Below, piece by piece: positions 12,012 to 23,402 of a DNA stretch of 64,000 bases; within the stretch, counting starts at the first letter, position 1, and each line of letters opens with the position of its first letter. The notes under the pieces were generated by a model that was not told the origin of the DNA, ran no database searches, and saw only the letters and a list, made by a program, of their open reading frames with translations. A program made the position numbers and the translations under genes. The stretch covers positions 58,817 to 122,816 of the forward strand of contig CAMCVF010000006.1 in assembly GCA_945881735.1 (NCBI GenBank). The letters run 5' to 3'. This stretch comes from Methylotenera oryzisoli (GTDB taxonomy: Bacteria > Pseudomonadota > Gammaproteobacteria > Burkholderiales > Methylophilaceae).

Positions 12012-13355
12012 TTACTTTCCGATGCAAAACTTACTAAAAATTTCGCCCAATAAATCATCTGGCGTAAATTCACCTGTAATGCTGCTTAACGCTTCTTGCG
12101 CTAACTTCAATTCTTCAGCTGCTAATTCGGCAGCATTAATTTGTAATGTGGCATTGGATAAATGTTTTTCTACGTATTCAAGTGCGGTTAAATGCCGGGC
12201 GCGCGCCATAAAAATACCCTCTGCATTTTGTTGATAGCCCGCAATACTCAACAAATGTTGTTTTAGTAAATCAATGCCTGCGCCCGTTTTGGCCGAAAGA
12301 TAAATGTGTGTTTCATCGGAAATTTCTACCATTTTTGGGCTGTCATTGCTGGCATCAATTTTATTATGCACCCAAATTTTGGCAATTGCTTGCGGCATGC
12401 GGTTTAAAACGATTTTCTCCGTTTCCCCAATACCCTTGGCTGCATCTACTAATAATAATGCAACCTGCGCGTTTTCTAGTGCTTGATAAGTTCGAGCGAT
12501 TCCGATTTTTTCTACCTCATCCTTGGTGTCGCGCAAGCCAGCAGTATCAATTATATGTAATGGTAAGCCATTGATTTGTATAAGAGTTTTGATAGAGTCG
12601 CGGGTTGTTCCTGCAACTGGGGTGACAATAGCCACTTCTTCACCGCTTAATTGATTCATTAAGCTGGATTTTCCGACATTGGGCTGACCAACCAATACAA
12701 TATGCATGCCTTCACGTAAAAGGCTACCTTGTTTGGCTTTTGCAAACACCGATTTTAATTCCAAGGCAATCGAGGCTAATTTTTCAGCCACGTTTCCTTG
12801 GGTAATAAAATCAATTTCTTCTTCAGGAAAATCCAAGCAGGCCTCTACATACATGCGCAAATTAATCAGCTTGGCTAAAACGGCATTAATGCTATTTGAA
12901 AACTCACCCGATAAAGATCTAACCGCACTTTTGGCTGCTTCTAATGTTGTCGCATTAATCACATCGGCAACCGCTTCAGCTTGAGCTAAATCGATCTTGT
13001 CATTAAGATAAGCGCGCTTGGTAAACTCACCTGGTTTTGCTTGGCGCGCGCCCAACTCAATACAACGTGCCAACAATAGTTGCATTAATGAAGTGCCGCC
13101 GTGAGCTTGCAGCTCTAAAACATCATCACCTGTATAAGAATGGGGATTTTGATAATAAATCGCGATACCGCGGTCTATTAGTTGTTGCTTGGCATCATAA
13201 AAAGGCAAGTACGCAGCATGGCGTGGGGCAGGACAGGCACCTAATATTTCAACCGCTATTGATTGACTTAAAGCACCTGAAACACGCACAACACCAATGC
13301 CGCCCGCACCGCTCGCGGTAGCGATGGCAGCAATAGTGTCATTATTATCTAGCAT
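12012..13355 (-). CDS. mnmE: tRNA modification GTPase MnmE
   Basis: GTPase partner of MnmG in wobble-uridine modification (also TrmE). The N-terminal tetrahydrofolate-binding domain begins [22 protein letters not shown] (core [12 protein letters not shown]); the G domain has GQPNVGKS at residues 223-230, then DTAGLRDT and NKID motifs. The C-terminal FCIGK carries the catalytic cysteine. I take the ATG at 13355 (447 residues) because the frame upstream of it overlaps yidC and does not align with the family. Confidence 0.97.
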   Translation of the reverse strand: MLDNNDTIAAIATASGAGGIGVVRVSGALSQSIAVEILGACPAPRHAAYLPFYDAKQQLIDRGIAIYYQNPHSYTGDDVLELQAHGGTSLMQLLLARCIELGARQAKPGEFTKRAYLNDKIDLAQAEAVADVINATTLEAAKSAVRSLSGEFSNSINAVLAKLINLRMYVEACLDFPEEEIDFITQGNVAEKLASIALELKSVFAKAKQGSLLREGMHIVLVGQPNVGKSSLMNQLSGEEVAIVTPVAGTTRDSIKTLIQINGLPLHIIDTAGLRDTKDEVEKIGIARTYQALENAQVALLLVDAAKGIGETEKIVLNRMPQAIAKIWVHNKIDASNDSPKMVEISDETHIYLSAKTGAGIDLLKQHLLSIAGYQQNAEGIFMARARHLTALEYVEKHLSNATLQINAAELAAEELKLAQEALSSITGEFTPDDLLGEIFSKFCIGK

Positions 13356-13395
13356 AAAAAATTTCAGGCCTTTTAGTTCGGCGTGTGAACATGGC

Positions 13396-15039
13396 CTAGC
13401 TTTTTGCAACGCCTTTTTTGGCTAGGGCCGCGGCGTGAATGGTTTTGTTGATATACCATTGCTGGGCGATTGATAAAATATTGTTTACCAACCAATACAA
13501 CACCAAACCAGCAGGGAAGAAGAAGAAGAACACGCTGAATACAACTGGCATAATCTTCATGACTTTTGCTTGAATTGGATCCGTTGGTGCCGGGTTCAAA
13601 TAGGTTTGAATAATCATGGTCGCGCCCATCAAAATCGGCAAGATAAACCATGGATCAATCGCTGATAAATCTTGAATCCAGCCAAAAAATGGTGCATGGC
13701 GCAACTCAACAGAACCTAGCAATACCCAATATAGGGCGATGAAAACAGGGATTTGCACAATAATTGGCAAGCAACCACCCATTGGGTTGATTTTTTCTGT
13801 GCGATACATTTCCAGCATCGCTTGCTGCATTTTTTGTTTGTCATCGCCAAACTTTTCTTTCATGCTTTGTAAGCGTGGTGCTAATTCACGCATTTGCGCC
13901 ATCGATTTATAACTGGCAGCAGATAAAGGGAAGAATGCAGCTTTAATTAATACCGTCAGCAAAATAATGGCCACACCCCAATTATGCACAACGCCATAAA
14001 TTTTTGATAACACCCAAAATAAAGGTTTAGCAATCACCGTTAGCCAGCCATAATCAACAGTATATTCAAGGCCTGGTGCGGCCTTAACAAGCTCCTTTTC
14101 TGTTTGTGGCCCAGCAAATAGCTGCGCGCCAACCTCTGCTGTAGCACCTGCGGCAATTGGTGCATTTGGCGTCAAAACACCCATAGCGAAAATATTATCG
14201 GATAGCTTTTTAGTGTAAAACTCACGCTCTACGCCTGTTTTTGGAATCCAAGCACTGGCAAAATAATGTTGAATCAAGCCAATCCACCCATCTTTTGCGG
14301 TTTTGGATAAATTCTGATCGGCCATATCACCAAATTTAATCTTTTTAAACTTATCCGCATCTGTAAAGTAAGCGCCGCCTGTAAAGGTTGGCATCATGGC
14401 AGATCCTTGATTCGATTCACTATCATGCACAATTTGATAATAGGCTGAAGGGTTAACGGCAGCCGCGCTACCGTTATTAATTTGATAGCGCACATCAATC
14501 ACGTAACTGTTACGGTGAAATGTGTAAATCTTATCTACCGAAATACCATTACGAGCCCAAGAGAGCCGTACTTCTTGACTAACAGCACCATCGGCTAATG
14601 TGAAATTAGTAGCGGCAGTGGTAAATTGCGATTTATGATTAGGTAAATCAGCGCCCATTAGACCCGATTGCGCCACGTAAAACATAGGCTTAAAGGTGTC
14701 ATCCATCAAAACAAAATTACCGTTTTTGACTTCTTCTGCACGATGTTTGTTAAGTACTAAACGACGAAGATCGCCGCCTACCGTATCGATATCGGCTTCA
14801 AATAAATCGGTTTTAACTTTAACCCGCTGGCCGCTAGCCAACTTAAAACTGCCATCGTTAAAAGTTGATTGGATATTGCTATTTGTACCGCCGTTAGCTA
14901 GCGCTGGCACATCTGTTGTGGAAGTTTGCGCGGTAGTTGGCGAATTAATGACTGGGCTAGCTTTTTGTTTCCAGGCATCCCACAGCATTAATATAGAGAA
15001 AGAAAAAATAACAAATAAAATTAAGCGGCGTGTATCCAT
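13396..15039 (-). CDS. yidC: Membrane protein insertase YidC
   Basis: Inner-membrane insertase and chaperone acting alone or with SecYEG. It has an N-terminal membrane anchor (about residues 6-20), a large periplasmic beta-sandwich (to about 340) and the C-terminal five-helix insertase core. The core includes [21 protein letters not shown] (core [12 protein letters not shown]), as in Gram-negative YidC. Its 547 residues are normal. The start codon lies about 70 bases downstream of the yidD stop. Confidence 0.98.
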   Translation of the reverse strand: MDTRRLILFVIFSFSILMLWDAWKQKASPVINSPTTAQTSTTDVPALANGGTNSNIQSTFNDGSFKLASGQRVKVKTDLFEADIDTVGGDLRRLVLNKHRAEEVKNGNFVLMDDTFKPMFYVAQSGLMGADLPNHKSQFTTAATNFTLADGAVSQEVRLSWARNGISVDKIYTFHRNSYVIDVRYQINNGSAAAVNPSAYYQIVHDSESNQGSAMMPTFTGGAYFTDADKFKKIKFGDMADQNLSKTAKDGWIGLIQHYFASAWIPKTGVEREFYTKKLSDNIFAMGVLTPNAPIAAGATAEVGAQLFAGPQTEKELVKAAPGLEYTVDYGWLTVIAKPLFWVLSKIYGVVHNWGVAIILLTVLIKAAFFPLSAASYKSMAQMRELAPRLQSMKEKFGDDKQKMQQAMLEMYRTEKINPMGGCLPIIVQIPVFIALYWVLLGSVELRHAPFFGWIQDLSAIDPWFILPILMGATMIIQTYLNPAPTDPIQAKVMKIMPVVFSVFFFFFPAGLVLYWLVNNILSIAQQWYINKTIHAAALAKKGVAKS

Positions 15040-15110
15040 GGGTTTTATAAACTTTTTCTATAATCTATTTTGTTAAAAAAGTATTTATTCATCGGTTAAA
15101 AGAATAAATA

Positions 15111-15320
15111 TTAAGGTACTAAGTCACTACCGCCAGCATGCCAAGGATGGCAGCGTGATATACGTTTTAATGTTAAACCTAAACCACGCCAGGTACCGTG
15201 TTTTTGTATGCTCTCAATCGCGTAATACGAACAAGTTGGGTTAAATCGACATTGCTGACCAAAAAAAGGACTTAATGAAATTTGATACAAACGAATAAGG
15301 GCAACTAAAAAACGAGTCAT
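15111..15320 (-). CDS. yidD: Membrane protein insertion efficiency factor YidD
   Basis: Small amphipathic protein that aids YidC-dependent insertion. The conserved cysteines are in [13 protein letters not shown] (residues 24-36) and RCHPWHAGG near the C terminus, the two family signatures. Its 69 residues are normal, and it sits between rnpA and yidC as in most bacteria. Confidence 0.96.
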   Translation of the reverse strand: MTRFLVALIRLYQISLSPFFGQQCRFNPTCSYYAIESIQKHGTWRGLGLTLKRISRCHPWHAGGSDLVP

Positions 15321-15399
15321 ATTGGTACTAAAACAATACGTCCATATTAAACAAAGCGGAGTTATTAAAAAGACTGAGTTTCTTTTTTAGTGACATTTT

Positions 15400-15753
15400 C
15401 TAATGATGCTTTTCAATTAACTTTTGCGCTAATTTCTCAAACTCTTGTTTTATTTGATAAAATTCAGTCTTTTGAAATTTCTTTTGTACTTGCACAACCA
15501 AATCTAATGACGGCAAATGATGCTGATTTAACCTAAACAATTCGCGCAAAACGCGTTTCATGTAATTCCGATCAACAGCCAACTTAGCGGTTTTTTTGCC
15601 AACCACCAAACCTAAGCGCGGACGATTAAGAACGTTCGGTTTAAAACGTATCACCAAATACGTATTTGCGATTCTTTTACGCAAATTAAAAACGGATGAA
15701 AAATCATCCGTTTTTAATAACTTGGCATGTTTAGGTATACTAAACTTTACCAA
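15400..15753 (-). CDS. rnpA: Ribonuclease P protein component
   Basis: Protein subunit that helps the RNase P RNA process tRNA 5' ends. The RNR-type signature appears as LAVDRNYMKRVLRELFR (about residues 58-74), preceded by the hydrophobic PRLGLVVGKK strand. It is basic and 117 residues long. It lies between rpmH and yidD; the start gives MVKFSIPKHAKLLKTDDFSSVF, matching the family N terminus. Confidence 0.96.
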   Translation of the reverse strand: MVKFSIPKHAKLLKTDDFSSVFNLRKRIANTYLVIRFKPNVLNRPRLGLVVGKKTAKLAVDRNYMKRVLRELFRLNQHHLPSLDLVVQVQKKFQKTEFYQIKQEFEKLAQKLIEKHH

Positions 15754-15799
15754 TTGATTATTTTATTACTTTACCCGATATGTGCAGCAGGTAAAATAA

Positions 15800-15934
15800 C
15801 TAAAGGCCTAATCGCGAACGACCTTTGGCACGGCGAGCTGCAATAACAGCACGACCGCCTTTAGTTTTCATCCGCACTAAAAAACCGTGTGTACGTGCAC
15901 GACGTGTTTTAGAAGGTTGATAAGTACGTTTCAT
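15800..15934 (-). CDS. rpmH: 50S ribosomal protein L34
   Basis: A 44-residue Arg/Lys-rich protein beginning [18 protein letters not shown] and ending RSRLGL, which is L34 throughout. A GGAG ribosome site precedes the ATG. It is the first gene of the minus-strand run rpmH-rnpA-yidD-yidC-mnmE that points away from the origin. Confidence 0.98.
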   Translation of the reverse strand: MKRTYQPSKTRRARTHGFLVRMKTKGGRAVIAARRAKGRSRLGL

Positions 15935-15970
15935 TTAATTCTCCACCAAGCTAATGCTTCAAAACCATAC

Positions 15971-16000
15971 ATTAAACACGATTAGTGGGTGTTTTGTCAA
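15971..16000 (-). promoter_or_regulatory. Sigma70-type promoter for rpmH
   Basis: Reading the minus strand, TTGACA (16000-15995), an 18-base spacer and TTTAAT (15976-15971) lie about 37 bases before the rpmH start codon. The -35 is perfect and the -10 is fair. It should drive the rpmH-rnpA-yidD-yidC group. Confidence 0.65.
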
Positions 16001-16032
16001 TTATTATTTAGTTTAATCTCTAGCCAATTGGC

Positions 16033-16041
16033 TGTGGATAA
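16033..16041 (-). promoter_or_regulatory. DnaA box upstream of dnaA
   Basis: TGTGGATAA, the exact complement of the DnaA box TTATCCACA, in the 298-base space between rpmH and dnaA. The rest of this space is AT-rich and holds no other gene I can support. The box could serve dnaA autoregulation or belong to a bipartite origin together with the cluster downstream of dnaA. Confidence 0.7.
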
Positions 16042-16232
16042 GTCTGATTAAACCAGCTAAAATAGTAAAATAACGTAAATAATTTTTATGGTTTGTTAAG
16101 GCAAATATTGATCGATTCAATAACAAAGTTAAGAATCTTAACAATACGTTTTTGAAAGTAAGCTGTTTCTATACAAACTTGCATTAATTCTATTAACACG
16201 ATAACAATAAAGCTTGAGGTTTTGGGCAATAG

Positions 16233-17681
16233 ATGAATAATTTTTGGCCTACCTGCTTAAGTCGCTTTGAAAAAGAGCTTTCGACGCAACAGTTTAATAC
16301 ATGGATTAAACCCCTACAAACAGAGATGGTGCAGACCGAGCAGGGTAAAAACGCCATTAGATTAATAGCGCCCAACAAGTTTGTGCAGCAATGGGTTAAA
16401 GACCGTTTTTTAAATAAAATTGAAATCATTGCTGCTGAATTATTACCCGAAAATACAGTGATTGAACTCTGTATCAGCCAATCCAATCCAGTTTCACAAG
16501 AGCGAAATAACAATATTAAAAAGCGCTTACCAACTCAATTAAGCGATATTGTGCATAGCGCGACTTCTGCCAACTCTTCAAATCCAGTAAATGCTAGTAA
16601 TATCAACTTAAATAAAGATAGTGCAACCAAAAGTATCAGCAATCGTCGAAATAGTGAGCGAGTTACTGGCTTAAACCCTAGCTTTAATTTTAATAATTAC
16701 GTAACGGGTCGCGCTAATCAACTGGCACGCGCTGCGGCAATTCAAGTAGCAGGCAATCCTGGTGAATCATACAACCCTTTATTTATTTATGGCGGCGTTG
16801 GTTTGGGTAAAACTCATTTACTACAAGCCATTGGAAACCAATTAAAACTACAAAAGCCGGAAGCTAATATTCGCTATTTGCATGCTGAACGCTATGTTTC
16901 TGATGTGGTAAAAGCTTACGAAAACAAAGCGTTTGATGATTTTAAAAGGCAATACCACTCATTAGATTTATTATTAATTGACGATATTCAGTTTTTTGCT
17001 AAAAAAAATCGCACACAAGAAGAATTTTTTTATGCTTTTAACACCTTGATTGATGAAAAGAAACAAATTGTCATTACTTGTGATACTTATCCAAAAGAAA
17101 TTGTTGATGTCGATGAGCGCTTGCGTACGCGTTTTAGTTGGGGTTTGACAGTTGCGGTTGAACCACCAGAACTGGAAATGCGCGTGGCCATTTTATTGAA
17201 AAAAGCGGAAGAATGTAAAATAAATCTTACGGAAGATGTGGCTTTTTTTGTAGCAAAGCAAATTCGATCAAGCGTACGTGAATTAGAAGGCGCTTTAAAT
17301 CGCATCATCGCCATGTCAAAGTTTACTGGCCATGAAATTGATGTGCATTTAGCAAAAGATGCATTGCGTGATTTGATTGCAGTACGTGGCAGACAAATTA
17401 CCATTGAGAACATTCAAAAAACGGTTGCGGATTATTACAAAATAAAAATCGGCGAAATGTATAGTAAGAAACGCTCGCGTAATTTTGCGCGTCCTAGGCA
17501 AGTAGCAATGAGTCTTGCACGCGAATTAACCAATCATAGCTTCCCTGAGATTGGAGAAGCATTTGGCAGTCGACATCACACCACAGTAATGCATGCGTGC
17601 GATGAAATTGAGCAATTGCGCTTAAATGATCAAAGTCTTGCGCGTGATATAGGATTTTTAACGCAAGTAATAAGAGATTGA
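16233..17681 (+). CDS. dnaA: Chromosomal replication initiator DnaA
   Basis: AAA+ initiator that binds DnaA boxes and opens oriC. Domain I spans about residues 1-85, a variable linker rich in Asn and Ser runs to about 145, and the AAA+ domain has GGVGLGKT at 187-194 with LLLIDDIQF near 245-255. The C-terminal DNA-binding signature FGSRHHTTVMHACDEI lies near residues 445-460. It is 482 residues long and is the first plus-strand gene at the strand switch, flanked on both sides by perfect DnaA boxes. Confidence 0.99.
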   Translation: MNNFWPTCLSRFEKELSTQQFNTWIKPLQTEMVQTEQGKNAIRLIAPNKFVQQWVKDRFLNKIEIIAAELLPENTVIELCISQSNPVSQERNNNIKKRLPTQLSDIVHSATSANSSNPVNASNINLNKDSATKSISNRRNSERVTGLNPSFNFNNYVTGRANQLARAAAIQVAGNPGESYNPLFIYGGVGLGKTHLLQAIGNQLKLQKPEANIRYLHAERYVSDVVKAYENKAFDDFKRQYHSLDLLLIDDIQFFAKKNRTQEEFFYAFNTLIDEKKQIVITCDTYPKEIVDVDERLRTRFSWGLTVAVEPPELEMRVAILLKKAEECKINLTEDVAFFVAKQIRSSVRELEGALNRIIAMSKFTGHEIDVHLAKDALRDLIAVRGRQITIENIQKTVADYYKIKIGEMYSKKRSRNFARPRQVAMSLARELTNHSFPEIGEAFGSRHHTTVMHACDEIEQLRLNDQSLARDIGFLTQVIRD

Positions 17682-17953
17682 TGTTGTGGATAACTTTTCT
17701 TTTATATTGTGGATAAAATAAGAGTAAAGCGCTTATTTGCCATAATGCTAAATTCATACACAATTAGTACACAGAAATAGAGTGAGTTGTATACAGATGA
17801 AACTTCTTGTTAAGTATTTGATTTAATATAGTTATTAGAGTTATTCACAGAAAAAAGCAGCATTATTACTACTATTATTTTTTATATTACTTTTTAAATA
17901 AAAAATAATATGATTGAATAAGCAAAAATGAAGCTTTAAATTTAGGATATTGA
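17682..17953. other. oriC: Candidate replication origin oriC
   Basis: This 272-base region between dnaA and dnaN has two perfect DnaA boxes in the same orientation, TGTGGATAA at 17685-17693 and 17708-17716, 23 bases apart. A one-mismatch box, TTATTCACA, is at 17841-17849. From about 17860 to 17920 the sequence is almost pure A and T, a good candidate for the DNA unwinding element. Gene direction switches from minus to plus just upstream, and parS sites lie on both sides. Confidence 0.82.
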
Positions 17954-19057
17954 ATGATGCAAATTAAAATAAATCGCGAAACATTGTTAAAACCATTAAT
18001 AAATGTAACTAGTATTGTAGAGCGCCGTCATACCTTACCAATATTGTCAAATTTGTTATTGGAAGCTAAAAATAATCAAATACACCTAACCGCAACTGAT
18101 TTGGAGATGCAGATTTCGTTAACGGTTGAAAATAGTTTTAATGGTGAGCTTTCTACAACGATATCGGCTAAAAAATTCTTGGATATTTGCCGTTCTCTGC
18201 CAGAATCAGCTGACATTGATATGGTCACTAACGATAGCCGTATGACGGTTAAGGCAGGTAAAAGTCGCTTTAATTTGCAAACATTACCAGCGGCCGATTA
18301 CCCTGTGATGACTAAAGCAGGCGGTTCTGGTACTACCATAGCGATTAGTCAAATTGCTTTGAAAAAACTATTTAAACAAGTTGAATTTGCCATGGCACAG
18401 CAAGATATTCGCTATTATTTAAACGGTTTATTACTTGAAGTTAACGAATATAATCTAAATGTGGTGGGAACCGATGGTCATCGATTAAGTTTTACAACGG
18501 CTAAATTAAATCAACATTTCGATAAAATAGATGTGATTATCCCAAGAAAAACCGTGATTGAATTAACCAAGTTGTTAAATGACAGTGAAGAAGAAGTGGT
18601 GATTGAAATTAATGCCGGCCAAGTTAATTTTACGTTTAGTGATATACGTTTAATTTCAAAAGTAATTGACGGTAAATTTCCTGATTATCATCGCGTGATT
18701 CCGACTAATCATCAAAATACCTTTAGCGTCAATCGTATAGGTGTTTTAACCGCTATGCAGCGTGCTTCTATTTTATCGAACGAAAAGTATCGTGGTATAC
18801 GCTTGGTGTTAAGTAATAATAATCTAAAATTAATTAGTACTAACACAGAACAGGAAGAAGCAGAGGAAGAGCTGGAAATCGAATACACTCAAGACGGTTT
18901 GGATATTGGCTTTAATGTAACGTATTTAATTGATGTATTGAATAATGTAACCGATGAAAATATCAACTTTTCATTTGCAGACGCCAATAGTAGTTGCTTG
19001 ATTACTGTACCTAATGATCAAAACTACAAATACGTAGTGATGCCAATGCGTATTTAG
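17954..19057 (+). CDS. dnaN: DNA polymerase III beta sliding clamp
   Basis: Ring-shaped processivity clamp for DNA polymerase III. It has three similar domains; VVGTDGHRLSF (about residues 173-183) and the C-terminal YVVMPMRI, which forms part of the protein-binding cleft, are clear. Its 367 residues are normal. Two adjacent ATGs (17954, 17957) follow an AGGA site; either may be used. It lies immediately downstream of the oriC candidate. Confidence 0.98.
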   Translation: MMQIKINRETLLKPLINVTSIVERRHTLPILSNLLLEAKNNQIHLTATDLEMQISLTVENSFNGELSTTISAKKFLDICRSLPESADIDMVTNDSRMTVKAGKSRFNLQTLPAADYPVMTKAGGSGTTIAISQIALKKLFKQVEFAMAQQDIRYYLNGLLLEVNEYNLNVVGTDGHRLSFTTAKLNQHFDKIDVIIPRKTVIELTKLLNDSEEEVVIEINAGQVNFTFSDIRLISKVIDGKFPDYHRVIPTNHQNTFSVNRIGVLTAMQRASILSNEKYRGIRLVLSNNNLKLISTNTEQEEAEEELEIEYTQDGLDIGFNVTYLIDVLNNVTDENINFSFADANSSCLITVPNDQNYKYVVMPMRI

Positions 19058-19071
19058 TAAGCTTAAAACTA

Positions 19072-19087
19072 AGTTTCACGTGAAACA
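19072..19087. other. parS: parS-like site between dnaN and gyrB
   Basis: AGTTTCACGTGAAACA differs from the two perfect palindromes at 10002 and 11581 by a single base (first T to A). It occupies the short dnaN-gyrB spacer. With it, parS sites bracket the dnaA/oriC/dnaN core on both sides. Confidence 0.85.
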
Positions 19088-19090
19088 TAA

Positions 19091-21544
<2,454 letters not shown>

Positions 21545-21577
21545 GATATTTGTCAAAAAAATCAGTATTAATAGAAT

Positions 21578-21599
21578 AAAGCCCCAAGTGGGCTTTTTT
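21578..21599 (+). terminator. Rho-independent terminator of gyrB
   Basis: GCCC (21581-21584) pairs with GGGC (21590-21593), extended by AAA/TTT, with a 5-base loop and six T residues. It starts 33 bases after the gyrB stop. Confidence 0.85.
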
Positions 21600-21701
21600 C
21601 TATTTTAAAGTGTTTCTTTTTAGCTCAATAGTTAGATATTTGCTAATTGTTATCCTGCAAATATTGAACATTGCAAATAGGCAATTCTGAGTATCAAAAA
21701 T

Positions 21702-21725
21702 AAAAGCCCTGCAATGAGGGCTTTT
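21702..21725 (-). terminator. Rho-independent terminator of the HU gene
   Basis: AAAAGCCCT / AGGGCTTTT (21702-21710 with 21717-21725) makes a 9-bp stem with a 6-base loop. On the minus strand it is followed by a T-rich tract, 15 bases after the HU stop. Symmetry of the stem would also allow plus-strand termination. Confidence 0.85.
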
Positions 21726-21740
21726 AAATCGGTATAATGC

Positions 21741-22040
21741 TTATTTATTTACAGCAGACTTAAGTGATGCACCTACCGAAAAGCTAACGCGGTTGCTTGC
21801 AGCAATCTTCAAAGTTTCGCCATTGGCGGGGTTACGTCCATCGTAAGCTGGTTTGTGCGCGACTTTAAATTTACCGAAGCCAATAATGTTTACATCATTG
21901 CCTTTTGCTAATGTTTCAGTGATTGCAGCTAAAACATCATTCAAGGCTTCTTGAGCATCTTTTTTGCTGCGGCCATTAGTAGCCAATAACTCAACTAATT
22001 CTGACTTACCGACAATTAATTTACCTTCTTCTTTTACCAT
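21741..22040 (-). CDS. HU-family nucleoid DNA-binding protein
   Basis: Histone-like protein of the HU/IHF fold. The helix pair at the N terminus (KSELVELLATNGRSKKDAQEAL) is followed by the conserved GFGKFKVAHKPAYDGRNPANGE stretch, whose RNPANGE tip intercalates into bent DNA. At 99 residues it is slightly longer than HU-beta (90). I cannot tell from sequence which HU/IHF subclass it belongs to. It has its own promoter and terminator and faces gyrB. Confidence 0.93.
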   Translation of the reverse strand: MVKEEGKLIVGKSELVELLATNGRSKKDAQEALNDVLAAITETLAKGNDVNIIGFGKFKVAHKPAYDGRNPANGETLKIAASNRVSFSVGASLKSAVNK

Positions 22041-22098
22041 CTGTATTTCCTCTACTTGGTAGTTTGACTTATGAAACCCTATTAAAGGGTAATATTAG

Positions 22099-22127
22099 AC
22101 AATAAAGCACAAGTTTATTAAGGTCAA
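22099..22127 (-). promoter_or_regulatory. Sigma70-type promoter for the HU gene
   Basis: On the minus strand, TTGACC (22127-22122), a 17-base spacer and TATTGT (22104-22099) lie about 60 bases before the HU start. An AGAGGAAA ribosome site precedes the ATG. Confidence 0.6.
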
Positions 22128-22196
22128 ACAAAATATCAAAAGATACCGTATTTATTGCCTGCGCATGAATATTTACAAATTTAAGGAACAATAGCA

Positions 22197-22733
22197 ATGA
22201 CAAACGCACAACGTAGAGCACTTGCTCGCATGGCTGAAATAAATTCAGCCAGTAATGATAGCAAACCTACACCAACGCTTAGTAGCGGTTTTAATCCGCA
22301 TTCGTCAGGCGCATATTACGTAGTAACAGTGGAAACTGTAGCCAAAATTATCAATCTTTTGGCCAAAGAAATTGATCCACCTACTTTCACGTATACCATC
22401 ACCACCATAAATTTTGAACAAGACGCCGATACTGGCAGATGGTTTTGGTTTGATGGTAATGAAAAGTTATCGCCACGTAACAACCAGAATAGCTGGCGTA
22501 TAGGCAGCAAAATGCTTTATGACACTCGCGAAGCGGCAGAGGCTGAACTTCAACGATTGATGGCAAAAAACGGTGACCGCGTGACCAAAGTACATGATTT
22601 GCCAGAGGATTTGACCCAATTGAAGAAGATCCGCAGTGCCCATCACCCAGACCGTAATAACCCCGATTCTGACCATGATCTCTATCAAGCCGTTATTGAG
22701 AAAATTGATAGAATGCGTTTTATTAACGCTTAA
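22197..22733 (+). CDS. Hypothetical protein with J-domain-like C terminus
   Basis: A 178-residue protein I cannot assign to a named family. The N-terminal half is polar. The C-terminal 40 residues (about 138-178) resemble helices II and III of a DnaJ domain: a basic helix leads to HHPDRN, containing the HPD tripeptide required to stimulate Hsp70, then a helix with VIEKIDRMR. No helix I of normal J spacing is obvious. An AAGGA site precedes the ATG. It could be a DnaK co-chaperone-like protein, but only the HPD region supports that. Confidence 0.6.
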   Translation: MTNAQRRALARMAEINSASNDSKPTPTLSSGFNPHSSGAYYVVTVETVAKIINLLAKEIDPPTFTYTITTINFEQDADTGRWFWFDGNEKLSPRNNQNSWRIGSKMLYDTREAAEAELQRLMAKNGDRVTKVHDLPEDLTQLKKIRSAHHPDRNNPDSDHDLYQAVIEKIDRMRFINA

Positions 22734-22757
22734 GGATTTTTGGGTTATAAAATCTAG

Positions 22758-23110
22758 TGTTTAATAAGTTCTGATTTAGATAACAATCAAAGAGTCTATA
22801 GATGGCTATTTAAAAGCACAGATAGCCCGGACGATACTAGCAGCTATGAGCTATGGGTGATTGTTTTAAGTGAAGAATCGCATACCGCTCAAATTGAGGC
22901 GTTGATGCTAACGTTTAAACTAACCAAACGCGAATCGGAAGTACTTTACTGGGCATTTAAAGGTAAAACAAGCCTCGATATTAGCGATATATTAAGTAGT
23001 AGCCCTGAACCAGTAAAAAACATTTAGAACATGTTTTTTAAAGTTCTGCGTTGAAATTAGAACGGGGGGTGGCAACGCTTGCCGCTTATAAACTTCGTGG
23101 ATTTAATTAG
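22758..23110 (+). pseudogene. Decayed LuxR-family transcriptional regulator
   Basis: The frame 22758-23027 encodes 89 residues ending in a clear LuxR-type helix-turn-helix start (LTKRESEVLYWAFKGKT, then ISDILSSSPEPVKN) and stops in the recognition helix. The missing continuation is found in other frames just downstream: KHLEHVF about 23013-23036, then VEIRT, then a residual LAAYKLRG before 23110. At least two frameshifts are needed, and no start codon or sensor domain remains upstream. It is a non-functional remnant next to an intact hypothetical gene. Confidence 0.78.
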
Positions 23111-23130
23111 GGACAGTGTGCTGGAGTTTA

Positions 23131-23155
23131 AAAAAGGCCTTAAAAGGCCTTTTTT
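23131..23155. terminator. Bidirectional terminator
   Basis: AAAAAGGCCT (23131-23140) and AGGCCTTTTT (23145-23154) form a perfect 10-bp stem with a TAAA loop. T runs occur on both strands. It ends the LuxR remnant on the plus strand and the small membrane peptide on the minus strand, whose stop codon is 3 bases away. Confidence 0.85.
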
Positions 23156-23157
23156 AT

Positions 23158-23253
23158 TTATTTAATTTTTATAACAAAAACATACAAAAGTGCACTAATC
23201 ACCACTAATACACCTGCTAAATAATAAATACCAACTGCGCCAACAAAGTCCAA
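23158..23253 (-). CDS. Putative 31-residue single-pass membrane peptide
   Basis: A TTG codon at 23253 is preceded by GGAGAG six bases upstream. It opens a 31-codon frame reading LDFVGAVG, then YYLAGVLVVISALLYVFV as one membrane helix and a basic IKIK tail. Its stop abuts the terminator at 23131-23155. Ribosome site, hydrophobic helix, positive cytoplasmic end and terminator together suggest a real short gene; conservation in relatives is the missing evidence. I do not recognise it. Confidence 0.5.
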   Translation of the reverse strand: MDFVGAVGIYYLAGVLVVISALLYVFVIKIK

Positions 23254-23402
23254 AATACTCTCCAATTGAAATTTTAATTTTTTAATTTATTTAAAAGTGA
23301 CACGCTAAAAAAATCTAATCCTAATTTGCGGTCAATATTTTAACCTAATTTAAAAAAATCTCAATTGCTTGGGCCATACATTAGCGATATTTCGTTTAAT
23401 AT

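Noticed and set aside
13356..13409. Longer N terminus for mnmE
   Set aside because: The extra 18 codons overlap the yidC 3' end, and MnmE proteins align from the ATG at 13355.
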